A DNA stretch of 15,975 nucleotides from NCBI GenBank assembly GCA_039798005.1, contig JBDKGV010000066.1, positions 1 through 15,975 on the forward strand, in the 5' to 3' direction. How positions within the stretch are numbered: the first letter of the stretch is position 1; every line of letters starts with the position of its first letter. Origin of the DNA: JBDKGV01 sp039798005. GTDB taxonomy: Bacteria; Fibrobacterota; Fibrobacteria; UBA5070. Below the pieces are notes generated by a model that was not told the origin of the DNA, searched no databases, and saw nothing but the letters and a program-made list of their open reading frames with translations. The translations under genes and the position numbers were made by a program. Shown one piece after another: positions 7,068 to 13,525 of this stretch.

Positions 7068-7097
7068 TTGCCTTGGGCGTCCTCTTCCCCGTATCTT
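7068..7097 (+). promoter_or_regulatory. Candidate qorB promoter
   Basis: TTGCCT (7068-7073) and TATCTT (7092-7097) are 18 bases apart. The geometry and hexamers resemble the proposed arsR promoter (TTGCTT, 18 bases, TATATT). The predicted start near 7104 falls at the edge of the downstream palindrome. An alternative -10, TATAAA, lies at 7131-7136. Confidence 0.4.
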
Positions 7098-7103
7098 GCC
7101 ATT

Positions 7104-7130
7104 AGTTCCAAAAAGGAACTTTCTTTGGAA
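7104..7130. promoter_or_regulatory. Overlapping palindromes, candidate qorB operator
   Basis: AGTTCC (7104-7109) and GGAACT (7115-7120) form a perfect inverted repeat around AAAAA. A second perfect pair, TTCCAAA (7106-7112) and TTTGGAA (7124-7130), overlaps it. They cover the proposed qorB transcription start, so a bound regulator would block transcription. The likely binder is the divergent HxlR protein. Confidence 0.5.
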
Positions 7131-7158
7131 TATAAACTCATAAGACCAGGAACACACC

Positions 7159-8031
7159 ATGTCCGCATCGACCCTTCTTGTCACCGGCGCCGCCGGCCAC
7201 CTTGGCCGCGCCACTCTTGAACACCTGCTGAAGGCCGGCCACACCCGTTTGGTGGCCACGACCCGCAACCCTGACGCGCTGGCCGACTTCGCAGCGCGCG
7301 GCGTGGAAATCCGCAAGGCCGACTTCGACGATGCGACGACCCTGGAGGCCGCCTTCCAAGGCGTCGATCGGATGCTTCTCATTTCCACCTCATCCTTCGA
7401 CTACCCCGGCCAGCGCCTGGAGCAACACAAGCGCGCCATTGGGGCGGCAGCGGCGGCAGATGTAAAGCACATCCTTTATACCTCGGTGGTGCGCGCCGAC
7501 GAGGCCGAGTCGCCGATGATCTTGGCCATCGACCACCGCGCAACGGAAGCGGCCCTGATCGAAAGCGGACTTGATTACACGATTTTGCGCAACAACTGGT
7601 ATGCCGAGAACATGGTCGGGGACGTCCAGCACGCCTTGGCGACCGGCACCTTGGCCACCGCCACGGGCGAAGGCAAGGTCGGCTGGGTGACCCGTGACGA
7701 CTGCGCCCGCGCCGCCGCTGCGGCCTTGGCAAGCAGCTTCACCGGCAAGCGCATCGTGGATGTGACCGGCCCGGAGGCCCTTTCCTTCGGGGAGATCGCG
7801 CAGATCCTGTCACAGGTTTCCGGCAAGGAGATCACCTTTGCGCCGCTGCCTTCAAGCGTGCGACAGGAGATTCTCGTGCAGATCGGGCTGCCCGCAGGAT
7901 TTGCCCAGGTGCTGGTCAATTCGGAGGAGTCCATCGCCCAAGGCTGGCTTGCCACCGTCTCAAGCGACGTGGAGACCCTCACCGGCACCAAGGCCACAAG
8001 CCTTGCGGAGTTCCTGCGCACGCTGGTGTGA
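7159..8031 (+). CDS. qorB: NAD(P)H:quinone oxidoreductase, QorB/NmrA-like atypical SDR
   Basis: This 290-residue cytoplasmic Rossmann-fold enzyme is of the extended/atypical SDR type. The nucleotide-binding motif LLVTGAAGHLG is at 6-16. TRNPDAL (35-41) follows beta-2, ADFDDATTLEAAFQGVD sits at 54-70, and LYTSVVRAD (106-114) is the strand preceding the active-site region. YTILRNNWYAEN (140-151) is a hallmark of the QorB/YtfG group. E. coli QorB reduces quinones with NADPH. The start follows AGGA at about 7148-7151. The divergent HxlR gene and the operator-like palindromes support an inducible role against quinones or other electrophiles. The 3' end is 22 bases from the convergent 44-aa gene, with no clear terminator. 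NmrA-like sensor or other SDR functions cannot be excluded. Confidence 0.85.
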   Translation: MSASTLLVTGAAGHLGRATLEHLLKAGHTRLVATTRNPDALADFAARGVEIRKADFDDATTLEAAFQGVDRMLLISTSSFDYPGQRLEQHKRAIGAAAAADVKHILYTSVVRADEAESPMILAIDHRATEAALIESGLDYTILRNNWYAENMVGDVQHALATGTLATATGEGKVGWVTRDDCARAAAAALASSFTGKRIVDVTGPEALSFGEIAQILSQVSGKEITFAPLPSSVRQEILVQIGLPAGFAQVLVNSEESIAQGWLATVSSDVETLTGTKATSLAEFLRTLV

Positions 8032-8053
8032 ACGCAGCATCCGAAAGGCAAGC

Positions 8054-8188
8054 TCAAGGTTCGGTCCGTCGAGATTTGCGAAGCTCCAGCACCAGGGCGA
8101 TCTTGCGCGAAAGATCGTCCAGCCGTTCCTCTGCTGTCATCTTTTCAAAATCCCGGGTTTGATGGCCATCAAAGGCAGGATCCGTCAT
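8054..8188 (-). CDS. 44-residue partner of the nucleotidyltransferase
   Basis: This small charged protein begins MTDPAFDGHQTRDFEKM, then TAEERLDDLSRKIALVLEL, and ends in a basic tail, KSRRTEP. It is probably mostly helical. Its ATG overlaps the nucleotidyltransferase stop in an ATGA (8185-8188), with GGAGG seven bases ahead, so the two are probably translationally coupled. The frame is open much further upstream, but that part only shadows the nucleotidyltransferase gene. Short proteins with an FxxMTxEERLD segment next to small nucleotidyltransferases are, as I recall, a recurrent pairing. They might be the cognate partner in a toxin-antitoxin-like module. The function is not established. Confidence 0.6.
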   Translation of the reverse strand: MTDPAFDGHQTRDFEKMTAEERLDDLSRKIALVLELRKSRRTEP

Positions 8189-8679
8189 GCCAGCGCCTCC
8201 AGATCCTCGATGTCGCGCAGATCCTTCCGTCGGGGTGGCGTGACCCTTCGCTTGGCCAGGATGAGATGTTCCCGACTCGATATCCGCACCGAAAAACCAC
8301 GGACCGTCACCATTTTGGCCTCGCGTACAAGGTCTTCCCAAGACACCGGATACGACAGGAAAATGTCGATTTGTTCAAGGCCATCGGAGGATTGCGCCGT
8401 CCAGACCAATGCGCCTTTTTCCTCCACCCAAGCTTGCCGACGCGCCGCATCGCAGAGCGCCGACATCGGCTCCGGAATACGCGACACCATCCCGCGCTTA
8501 TCAAGCACCGCGACCAATCTACGGTAGTTGGCTTCCTCTTCGGGTACGCGAACATCAAGGTCCATCGTGACGCGTTCCACCCCATGAAGCACGCAGGCGA
8601 CCCCCCCACACAGCACGAAGTCCACCTCGGAGGAAGCGAGATCGACGATGAGTCCAGCCAGATCCGGTCGAGTGGTCAT
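8185..8679 (-). CDS. Small nucleotidyltransferase-fold protein (MNT/DUF6036-like)
   Basis: This 164-residue protein has the minimal nucleotidyltransferase core. CGGVACVLHGVERVTMDLDV (24-43) contains the Gly-Gly pair (25-26) and the metal-binding Asp40-x-Asp42. The C-terminal KRRVTPPRRKDLRDIEDLEAL resembles the helix found in AbiEii and DUF6036-type proteins. Such proteins transfer a nucleotide to tRNA or to a partner protein and often belong to toxin-antitoxin or phage-defence pairs. No HEPN domain gene is adjacent; instead it overlaps the 44-aa gene by four bases. The ATG at 8679 has no clear Shine-Dalgarno sequence. An inverted repeat, CATTG/CAATG (8711-8728), lies 32 bases upstream. The fold is likely; target and activity are unknown. 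Confidence 0.78.
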   Translation of the reverse strand: MTTRPDLAGLIVDLASSEVDFVLCGGVACVLHGVERVTMDLDVRVPEEEANYRRLVAVLDKRGMVSRIPEPMSALCDAARRQAWVEEKGALVWTAQSSDGLEQIDIFLSYPVSWEDLVREAKMVTVRGFSVRISSREHLILAKRRVTPPRRKDLRDIEDLEALA

Positions 8680-8756
8680 TGGGAAACAATCTAACCTCGA
8701 ACCATAAACTCATTGGTCAGGGTCAATGCACCAAACAGGGGAATGCCGGACTGCGC

Positions 8757-8841
8757 AAGCCATGCGAAGGGCCGCGCAGCGGGTGCGCAGCACCGACCGG
8801 AGGTGAGCCCGCAGCACGGCGACCCCGCGGCCCGCGCGGGG
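8757..8841. repeat. GC-rich intergenic repeat, unit A left part
   Basis: This non-coding GC-rich stretch lies between two leftward genes. It contains near-repeated GCGCAGC/GTGCGCAGCACC and CCCGCAGCACGG words and ends in the palindromic CCCGCGCGGGG (8831-8841). That block, followed by 20 bases and a CACCCC(A/G)CAGCAAGCTGCG hairpin, recurs with the same spacing at 10336-10390. Its wording suggests a dispersed intergenic repeat. The left boundary is approximate. Confidence 0.5.
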
Positions 8842-8850
8842 ATGCGCCCA

Positions 8851-8886
8851 AGAAGACAAAACACCCCACAGCAAGCTGCGGGGTGT
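8851..8886 (-). terminator. Rho-independent terminator of the leftward lipoprotein gene
   Basis: Read on the minus strand, a 12-by-12 inverted repeat (arms 8875-8886 and 8861-8872, one G.T wobble) closes on a short CTTG-type loop. It is followed by a T-rich tract complementary to 8851-8861. It lies 30 bases past the stop of the 8916-10211 gene and is also part of repeat unit A. Confidence 0.88.
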
Positions 8887-8915
8887 GCACCGAACTTTGG
8901 GAAATGCCCCCCGAT

Positions 8916-10211
8916 TCAATCCACGGTGGGCTTCACTGGAACCGGAAGGATCACCGGCATCGTCGATTCGAAGAGCGCTTCCAGCATGCGATCCACCCGA
9001 TTCAAGGCCTGGTACGCCTCGGGGAGCACACCGCAATAGTTCGAGAAGCTCCAAGAGAGGTCAGCGAACGTGTTGTCGGAGTAGCGGATCTTGCGGCCGT
9101 GGAACGGTGCGTCCGTCGGACACGAGGCGGTGGTCGTGTCAGGAAGTCCGGCCGCATGGCGGATCGCGGGCGATTGCAGGATGCGCAGGGCGATGGCCAA
9201 GGAGTCCTTGGAGAGGATGCTGACGGAGGTGTCAGGCGTCGTATCGATCCCCATCCCCATCCCCGCAACCCCCGCAGTCGTGAACCGCTTCACGGCACCG
9301 GTGGACTCCAAGGTATAGGTGGTGGCGACCGGCATGAACCCCGAGATCGAATGGACATAGCTCACGAAACCCGAGTCGGTGGGTTCCTGTTCGGTGTTGC
9401 GCGGATCCTTCAGCTCGATGGGCCCGGTGGATGTGTAGATCGTGACGGTACCGCGACGCGTCCATGGGACGAAATGACGGACTCGCTGGTTCGCGCCGAT
9501 CTTGAGCATGAGGCAACTGACCACGGCCCGCTGGTCGTCCAGTTCCAAGACAAGCCCTGAGGAATCCGGGATCGGCATGAAGGTGCCGCAATAGTTCACG
9601 CCGGGCAGGCACTCGCGGGTGGTGCTGGCCAACCGCACCTTCGGGATGAGCCCGCATTCGTGCGGGAGCGAGGTGAGGAAGATGCCATCGGCGGTGCGCA
9701 CAGCTTGGATCGCACTCCAGGCGGCCATGTTCCCCCAGTCGGCGCTTCCCACGGCAAGGGTGTCGGTCCACAGGATCGACTCGCCGGTATCCAGGACGAT
9801 GCGCACGTTCACCGAACCTGTCGCCTTGCGCAAGCGCACGACGGCATCGGTGGCACCCCCGGGCTGTACATCCACGGTGGTGTCTCCAGCCCAGCGGATC
9901 GTGCGGGAAGCATCGTACAAGGCCACCTTCAGGGACCAAAGGCCCGCCTCAAGCCCCGTCAGGCGCGTCGCGCCATCCAAGGTCCCGGACGCACTGCGCG
10001 TCGGGTACCCTTGGCGCGAGGCCTCGATGCGGATCGAGTCCACCGACTCGCGCACCACGAGCAGCTCCGCCTGGGCGAGCCGGAACGAGATGGCGCCCGC
10101 TTGGGAGGACTCGCCGCTTATGGAGGCCGGGGAGGTGGAATCAAGGCAGCCTGCGAGGCCAAGGAACAGGCCGAAGGATGCGGAAAGGACAAGCGGACGG
10201 ATGCGTTTCAT
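8916..10211 (-). CDS. Predicted lipoprotein, function unknown
   Basis: This 431-residue exported lipoprotein has an N-terminus MKRIRPLVLSASFGLFLGLAGC with Cys22 as the lipidation site. The frame opens upstream to 10403, but the lipobox and GGAGA six bases before the ATG fix the start at 10211. After a short Ser-rich linker, residues 40-130 look like a beta-sandwich (LTGLEAGLWSLKVALYD, then WAGDTTVDVQPGGATDAVVRL). A cysteine-containing domain follows (Cys186, 201, 208 and 233, later 364 and 393), possibly disulfide-bonded. Residues 260-330 are Thr/Ser-rich beta-like sequence, with GMGMGID from a triplicated 6-bp unit at 9247-9264. I do not recognise the family. It may sit on the outer membrane or surface. 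It lies 263 bases downstream of another lipoprotein gene, with repeat unit B between them. Confidence 0.8.
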   Translation of the reverse strand: MKRIRPLVLSASFGLFLGLAGCLDSTSPASISGESSQAGAISFRLAQAELLVVRESVDSIRIEASRQGYPTRSASGTLDGATRLTGLEAGLWSLKVALYDASRTIRWAGDTTVDVQPGGATDAVVRLRKATGSVNVRIVLDTGESILWTDTLAVGSADWGNMAAWSAIQAVRTADGIFLTSLPHECGLIPKVRLASTTRECLPGVNYCGTFMPIPDSSGLVLELDDQRAVVSCLMLKIGANQRVRHFVPWTRRGTVTIYTSTGPIELKDPRNTEQEPTDSGFVSYVHSISGFMPVATTYTLESTGAVKRFTTAGVAGMGMGIDTTPDTSVSILSKDSLAIALRILQSPAIRHAAGLPDTTTASCPTDAPFHGRKIRYSDNTFADLSWSFSNYCGVLPEAYQALNRVDRMLEALFESTMPVILPVPVKPTVD

Positions 10212-10330
10212 GGCGGGTCTCCGGTGAATGGCGGTGAAAATCTCTTGATTCCAATTTAGGACCGGCCATCCTCCAAGGCACATCGAACCGGTGCCGGCGG
10301 ACGGGTTCCGTACTCCTTGCGGAAACGCGA

Positions 10331-10390
10331 AGGCCCCCGCGCGGGGCGGAGGCCTTGCCGACAGGTCACCCCGCAGCAAGCTGCGAGGCG
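10331..10390. repeat. GC-rich intergenic repeat, unit B
   Basis: CCCGCGCGGGG (10336-10346), a 20-base spacer and a hairpin around CCGCAGCAAGCTGCG (10371-10385) repeat the arrangement seen at 8831-8886. On the minus strand AAGGCC and GGCCTT (10331-10355) also bracket a CCCC/GGGG stem, giving a strong structure. No proper T-run follows, so a terminator role is less clear than for unit A. The rest of 10212-10474 shows no gene. Confidence 0.55.
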
Positions 10391-10474
10391 TTTCCTTGGC
10401 CACAGGTTCCGGGGCGTCGATGCAAGCTTCGAGGAACCGAACCCGGAGAGATTGACAAATTCCGCCAAATCAGA

Positions 10475-12163
10475 TCAGAGCACCTTCCGGTACCCCGCCG
10501 CGTTCCAGAAGACCAGAGGCCGGTTCCCCCAATCACCCAGGAGAATCCAGGTGCGGACGCGCCGGTTCGAGGCCACGCAACCCGAGGTTCCTCCGGTCAT
10601 CGTCCAGGCAAGGACCGCCGGCGTCGCGCTCGTGTCGAGCCTTGCCACGGGAATGCCGCATCCGGCGGGATGCAGGACCGTCACCACGTTCGAGTCCCGC
10701 CAGACGGTATCGAGAACCCCGGGGCGGAAGGATGCGCCTGCGGTGTCCACCTGTCCGAGGGTCCATCCGATGATCGTGTCGAGGACTGCGTCTTTGACCG
10801 AATCCGTCACGATTTTCGATGTGTCGGGAAGCCAAACCGAGTCGACCGGCCATGCCGTGTCGATCGGGGGCCTTACGGAATCGGACGGGACGCGCACCGA
10901 GTCGGTCCCGTGCACCGTCGTGTCCGTGTTGATGAAATTCACCCAAGCATGGACGGAATCGCTCAGCCGCCCCGACTTGTCCCAGGCGACCGCACGCGAA
11001 GGGACCCATCCGTTCCGGATGGAATCCACCCGCCAGGTCCATTGAAGGATCCATGCCGAGTCCGTGCGCAGGAGCGTATCGAGTCTGGCGGGAACGGACA
11101 GGAACGCCCGGACCCCGGCGATCGGCGAAGCGCCCGAATGCGCGATGGCCCGGAACCGCAGCGTATCCCCCACCTTGCAGGCCATCCCCACGCTGCTGTC
11201 GAACTGCCCCTGGCGATTGACCAGACCAAAGCTCAAGGTCGGACCAAGGTCACCGGGCTGGTTCACCGTCACGTAGGCCACGCGCCCCAGACGGCCATCC
11301 AGCATGCGGATCTGGGCCGTGTAGAGCCATGTCTGACGGGTCGGGAAGTACACGGACTCCCGGTCCTTGAACGTGCCGGAATCGGAATTCCCGATCACCT
11401 GCGCCGAGTCGTAGCTGCTCTTGAGGACGCGACGGATCAGGACGTCCCGCACCCCCTTGAGGTCGGGGAGATCCCAGCGCAAGGTGACGCCTCCGCTCAT
11501 CGTGTCGATGCTCGCCTTGAAGCCGGTCACCGGAGGGACGCCGGTGAAGTTCAGTTCGATCGTATCGAGCTTCGAAACCTTGTCGCGCTCGATCCGGACC
11601 GTCCGCGCCGTCACCGTGTATCCGTCCAGGGTCGTGGACAAGCGCAAGGTGTAGGTTCCCGCGGCCAGCGTCCCCAGCGAGAACTTCCCGTTCTTGTCGA
11701 CGTTGGCAAGGACGTCGGTTCCCTGCACCTGCACCAGGACGCTGGCGGGATTGTCGTCGCCGACCATCTTCACGGTTCCTTCCGCCGTCGGAGCGACCTC
11801 CAGCGTATCCGAGGACGCGGTGGTCTTGCCACCGGCCGCCACCACGGAATCCTGCACGGCGACAAGCGATCCCTTGCGGGCGATCACGCGATAGAGCCCG
11901 TTCTCGAGGGTCGGCAAGGCGTAGCTTCCGTCCTGCCCCGTGAGGATGGTGGCCGAGGCCGTACGGGTGGTGTCGTCCCGGCGGAACGCCTGCACGATGG
12001 CCTGCGCAACGGGCATCCCCTCGCGGGAATAGACCACGGCGGTGGCCGCGTGATTGGTTTCGTCCATCGTGCCGGTGGAGGTCGAAGAACCGGAATCGCA
12101 ACCGGCCAGCATCATGAGCGGCACGGCAAGACAGGACAGAATCCGTCGGCGGGGATGTTTCAT
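10475..12163 (-). CDS. Predicted multidomain lipoprotein with carboxypeptidase-regulatory-like and FN3-like domains
   Basis: This 562-residue exported lipoprotein has a signal MKHPRRRILSCLAVPLMMLAGC with lipidated Cys22. Residues 40-123 and 128-206 look like two carboxypeptidase-regulatory-like beta domains (TILTGQDGSYALPTLENGLYRVIARKG and VDKNGKFSLGTLAAGTYTLRLS in shorter stretches). Residues 210-303 resemble a fibronectin type III fold (VTLRWDLPDLKGVRDVLIRR). A possible Ig-like region follows (330-412). Next is a linker rich in DSV/DT motifs (413-465) and a C-terminal region with Cys502 and Cys529. No catalytic motif is seen, so an adhesive or surface-structural role is possible. The ATG overlaps the upstream regulator's stop (ATGA, 12160-12163), with AGGAGA seven bases ahead. 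It should therefore be co-translated with, and perhaps controlled by, that regulator. Confidence 0.82.
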   Translation of the reverse strand: MKHPRRRILSCLAVPLMMLAGCDSGSSTSTGTMDETNHAATAVVYSREGMPVAQAIVQAFRRDDTTRTASATILTGQDGSYALPTLENGLYRVIARKGSLVAVQDSVVAAGGKTTASSDTLEVAPTAEGTVKMVGDDNPASVLVQVQGTDVLANVDKNGKFSLGTLAAGTYTLRLSTTLDGYTVTARTVRIERDKVSKLDTIELNFTGVPPVTGFKASIDTMSGGVTLRWDLPDLKGVRDVLIRRVLKSSYDSAQVIGNSDSGTFKDRESVYFPTRQTWLYTAQIRMLDGRLGRVAYVTVNQPGDLGPTLSFGLVNRQGQFDSSVGMACKVGDTLRFRAIAHSGASPIAGVRAFLSVPARLDTLLRTDSAWILQWTWRVDSIRNGWVPSRAVAWDKSGRLSDSVHAWVNFINTDTTVHGTDSVRVPSDSVRPPIDTAWPVDSVWLPDTSKIVTDSVKDAVLDTIIGWTLGQVDTAGASFRPGVLDTVWRDSNVVTVLHPAGCGIPVARLDTSATPAVLAWTMTGGTSGCVASNRRVRTWILLGDWGNRPLVFWNAAGYRKVL

Positions 12164-13002
12164 GCGGAGATCTCCTGAGTAAGAAGCGGAATCAGTTGGA
12201 TGCCCAGATGCAGCACGCGCGTGGCAGGTTGGGTGTCCTTGTGGACGATGGAACGCAGTTCGGAACGAAAATGGCTCATCCGCTTGCGCAGCAGGCCCTC
12301 GGCCTCCACGGACACGGAAAGAAACAGGGCGGAAGTATCGCGAGCTCCCGGAGGAAGATCCGCGAGCATGGCTTCCGAGACCAGTTCAAGGCATTGGAGC
12401 TGGTGCTGCAGCACCCGAGCGTCACGGACCCCATCGCCCGTGGAGAGGACCTTTTGAGTCGGCTTCCAGAAGCCCGAACCATTCGCTTCGATCATACCCA
12501 TTCGCTTGAGGAGCTCGAAGGAGGTCTTCACCTCACCCGCGGTGAAGCGCGGCGTGAGCTTGCGCCCGAGAGACGCTGGTGACTGACCATCCCAATCGAG
12601 CACATCCAATGCACAGCGCAGGGCGGCATGATGCCAATCCTTGTAGTAATCCCAAGCATCCCGGTCGAGGACGGCCTTCGGGGAGCGGTTGAGCTGGATC
12701 AACTGCTCGTAGCAAAGCTCGCGATCGGAAGGCGAGGCCGCTTGATTGAACTTCACCAGGCAACGAAAGAACTGCGCCTCGTCGCGGGGGAGGTCCATCG
12801 CCTGCACGAAGCGGTCGATGAACGTGGAAGTCACCGTCTTGCCGCCCAGCACATCGTTCAGGAAGGATCGGGTTCGGGGAAGACCCAGCCGGCGACTGAA
12901 TTCGCTGCGCGAGAAGGACGGATCGCTTTTCTGCTTCCACACCTGCCAGTCGGCCAAATAGGCGCGAAAGTCATTGTATGTGTACACGCTTGGAGAGTCC
13001 AT
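12160..13002 (-). CDS. TIGR02147/DUF4423 family regulator-like protein
   Basis: This 280-residue cytoplasmic protein is probably a transcriptional regulator. The opening YTYNDFRAYLADWQVWKQK (7-25), then FSRSEFSRRLGLPRTRSFLNDVLGGK (30-55) and FVQAMDLPRDEAQFFRCLVKFNQA (65-88), match the TIGR02147 N-terminal part. That part resembles an XRE-like helix-turn-helix. Residues 110-275 correspond to DUF4423 (DYYKDWHHAALR, GEVKTSFELLKRMGMI, then FRSELRSIV). The family was defined from paralogues in Fibrobacter succinogenes and is the main phylum clue here. It is the first gene of a leftward unit and overlaps the lipoprotein gene by four bases. Inverted repeats upstream (13022-13046) may be its own operator. 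Regulation of the lipoprotein is inferred from coupling. Confidence 0.85.
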   Translation of the reverse strand: MDSPSVYTYNDFRAYLADWQVWKQKSDPSFSRSEFSRRLGLPRTRSFLNDVLGGKTVTSTFIDRFVQAMDLPRDEAQFFRCLVKFNQAASPSDRELCYEQLIQLNRSPKAVLDRDAWDYYKDWHHAALRCALDVLDWDGQSPASLGRKLTPRFTAGEVKTSFELLKRMGMIEANGSGFWKPTQKVLSTGDGVRDARVLQHQLQCLELVSEAMLADLPPGARDTSALFLSVSVEAEGLLRKRMSHFRSELRSIVHKDTQPATRVLHLGIQLIPLLTQEISA

Positions 13003-13021
13003 CGTGTGAATCTATCGAGGT

Positions 13022-13046
13022 TTGATGGATTGTACAAGGCCATCAA
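13022..13046. promoter_or_regulatory. Inverted repeat upstream of the TIGR02147 gene
   Basis: TTGATGG (13022-13028) and CCATCAA (13040-13046) flank an 11-base centre. The palindrome TTGTACAA (13030-13037) lies within this span. On the minus strand TACAAT (13034-13029) could be the -10 of the regulator's promoter, though no good -35 was seen. This is a plausible autoregulatory operator. Confidence 0.45.
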
Positions 13047-13106
13047 GTGCACATGATTTGTAGTACAGTCCACTTTGCGGTTGTCGTTGGCGAAAGGGAT
13101 CCTCTC

Positions 13107-13116
13107 GTTTCGAAAC
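13107..13116. promoter_or_regulatory. Palindrome GTTTCGAAAC upstream of arsR
   Basis: A perfect 10-bp palindrome is followed 4 bases later by TCGAAAC (13121-13127). It shares TTTCG/CGAAA words with the inverted repeat over the arsR start. It may be an auxiliary ArsR site in the divergent region. Confidence 0.35.
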
Positions 13117-13137
13117 CACATCGAAACACCAATGAGC

Positions 13138-13167
13138 TTGCTTTGTTGGCAGGACCTTCCGTATATT
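13138..13167 (+). promoter_or_regulatory. Promoter of the ars operon
   Basis: TTGCTT (13138-13143) and TATATT (13162-13167) are 18 bases apart. The -10 ends only seven bases before the arsR ATG at 13175, so transcription would begin at or next to the start codon. Confidence 0.6.
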
Positions 13168-13190
13168 TCGATATATGACGAAACATCGAA
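13166..13190. promoter_or_regulatory. Candidate ArsR operator
   Basis: TTCGAT (13167-13172) and ATCGAA (13185-13190) form an inverted repeat with a 12-base gap. TTTCG (13166-13170) and CGAAA (13179-13183) are a tighter overlapping pair. The site covers the -10 and the arsR start codon, so bound ArsR would block RNA polymerase until arsenite releases it. Confidence 0.55.
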
Positions 13191-13525
13191 TTGAGTGTGC
13201 GCCAGAGAGGCTTGCCGAGATCGCCTCGGCCCTGTCGGAGCCGCATCGCTTGCGCCTGTTGGGCCTTCTGGTTCAAGGTGAACAGTGTCTGTGCGACTTG
13301 ACTTCAGGCGTGGAGCTGGTCTCGTCCACCGTTTCCAACCACATGGCCATCCTCAAGCGCGCAGGTCTGGTGGAAGCGCGCAAGGAAGGCCGCTGGATGC
13401 ACTTCCGCCTCACCGACACCTCTGCCGACACCCCCGCGGCCACGCTGCTGTCGTGGGCCCTGGAACACCTTCCCGAAACCCTCAAGACCCCTCCCGTCCA
13501 AGAATCAGGAGCCTGCTGCCCATGA
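13175..13525 (+). CDS. arsR: ArsR-family arsenite-responsive repressor
   Basis: This 116-residue winged-helix repressor of the SmtB/ArsR family is the first gene of the operon. The core runs from LAEIASALSEPHRLRLLGLL (13-32) through STVSNHMAILKRAGLVEARKEGR (51-73). CLCDL (38-42) supplies the CxC arsenite-binding pair. The third Cys of the E. coli arrangement is absent, but a vicinal Cys114-Cys115 pair near the C-terminus could contribute a ligand. C-terminal Cys sites are known in some other ArsR proteins. The ATG at 13175 has no Shine-Dalgarno sequence and sits almost at the predicted transcription start. The stop overlaps the first arsC start in an ATGA. It is divergent from the TIGR02147 gene across 172 bases. 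Confidence 0.93.
   Translation: MTKHRIECAPERLAEIASALSEPHRLRLLGLLVQGEQCLCDLTSGVELVSSTVSNHMAILKRAGLVEARKEGRWMHFRLTDTSADTPAATLLSWALEHLPETLKTPPVQESGACCP

Noticed and set aside
7005..7388. N-terminal extension of the HxlR frame
   Set aside because: It lies inside qorB on the other strand, and the HxlR family begins at the ATG at 7004, which has a ribosome-binding site.
8099..8117. GATCTT/AAGATC inverted repeat as a qorB terminator
   Set aside because: It lies inside the convergent 44-aa gene, has only 6-7 bp arms and no T-run on the + strand.
9247..9264. Triplicated ATCCCC unit as a phase-variable repeat
   Set aside because: Three 6-bp units stay in frame (GMGM in the protein) and the tract is short, so slipping would not switch the gene off.
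8679..9560. 293-codon rightward frame across repeat unit A and the lipoprotein gene
   Set aside because: It runs through non-coding repeat DNA and antisense to a lipoprotein gene, and shows no recognisable domain.
8831..10390. Integron-like gene cassette with attC sites around the lipoprotein gene
   Set aside because: The flanking repeats are palindromic, but no attC core (RYYYAAC/GTTRRRY) or integrase gene was seen. A dispersed repeat is the simpler explanation.
10355..12178. 607-codon rightward frame opposite the lipoprotein gene
   Set aside because: It is Arg/His/Gly-rich antisense of a protein with a clear lipobox and beta-domain pattern.
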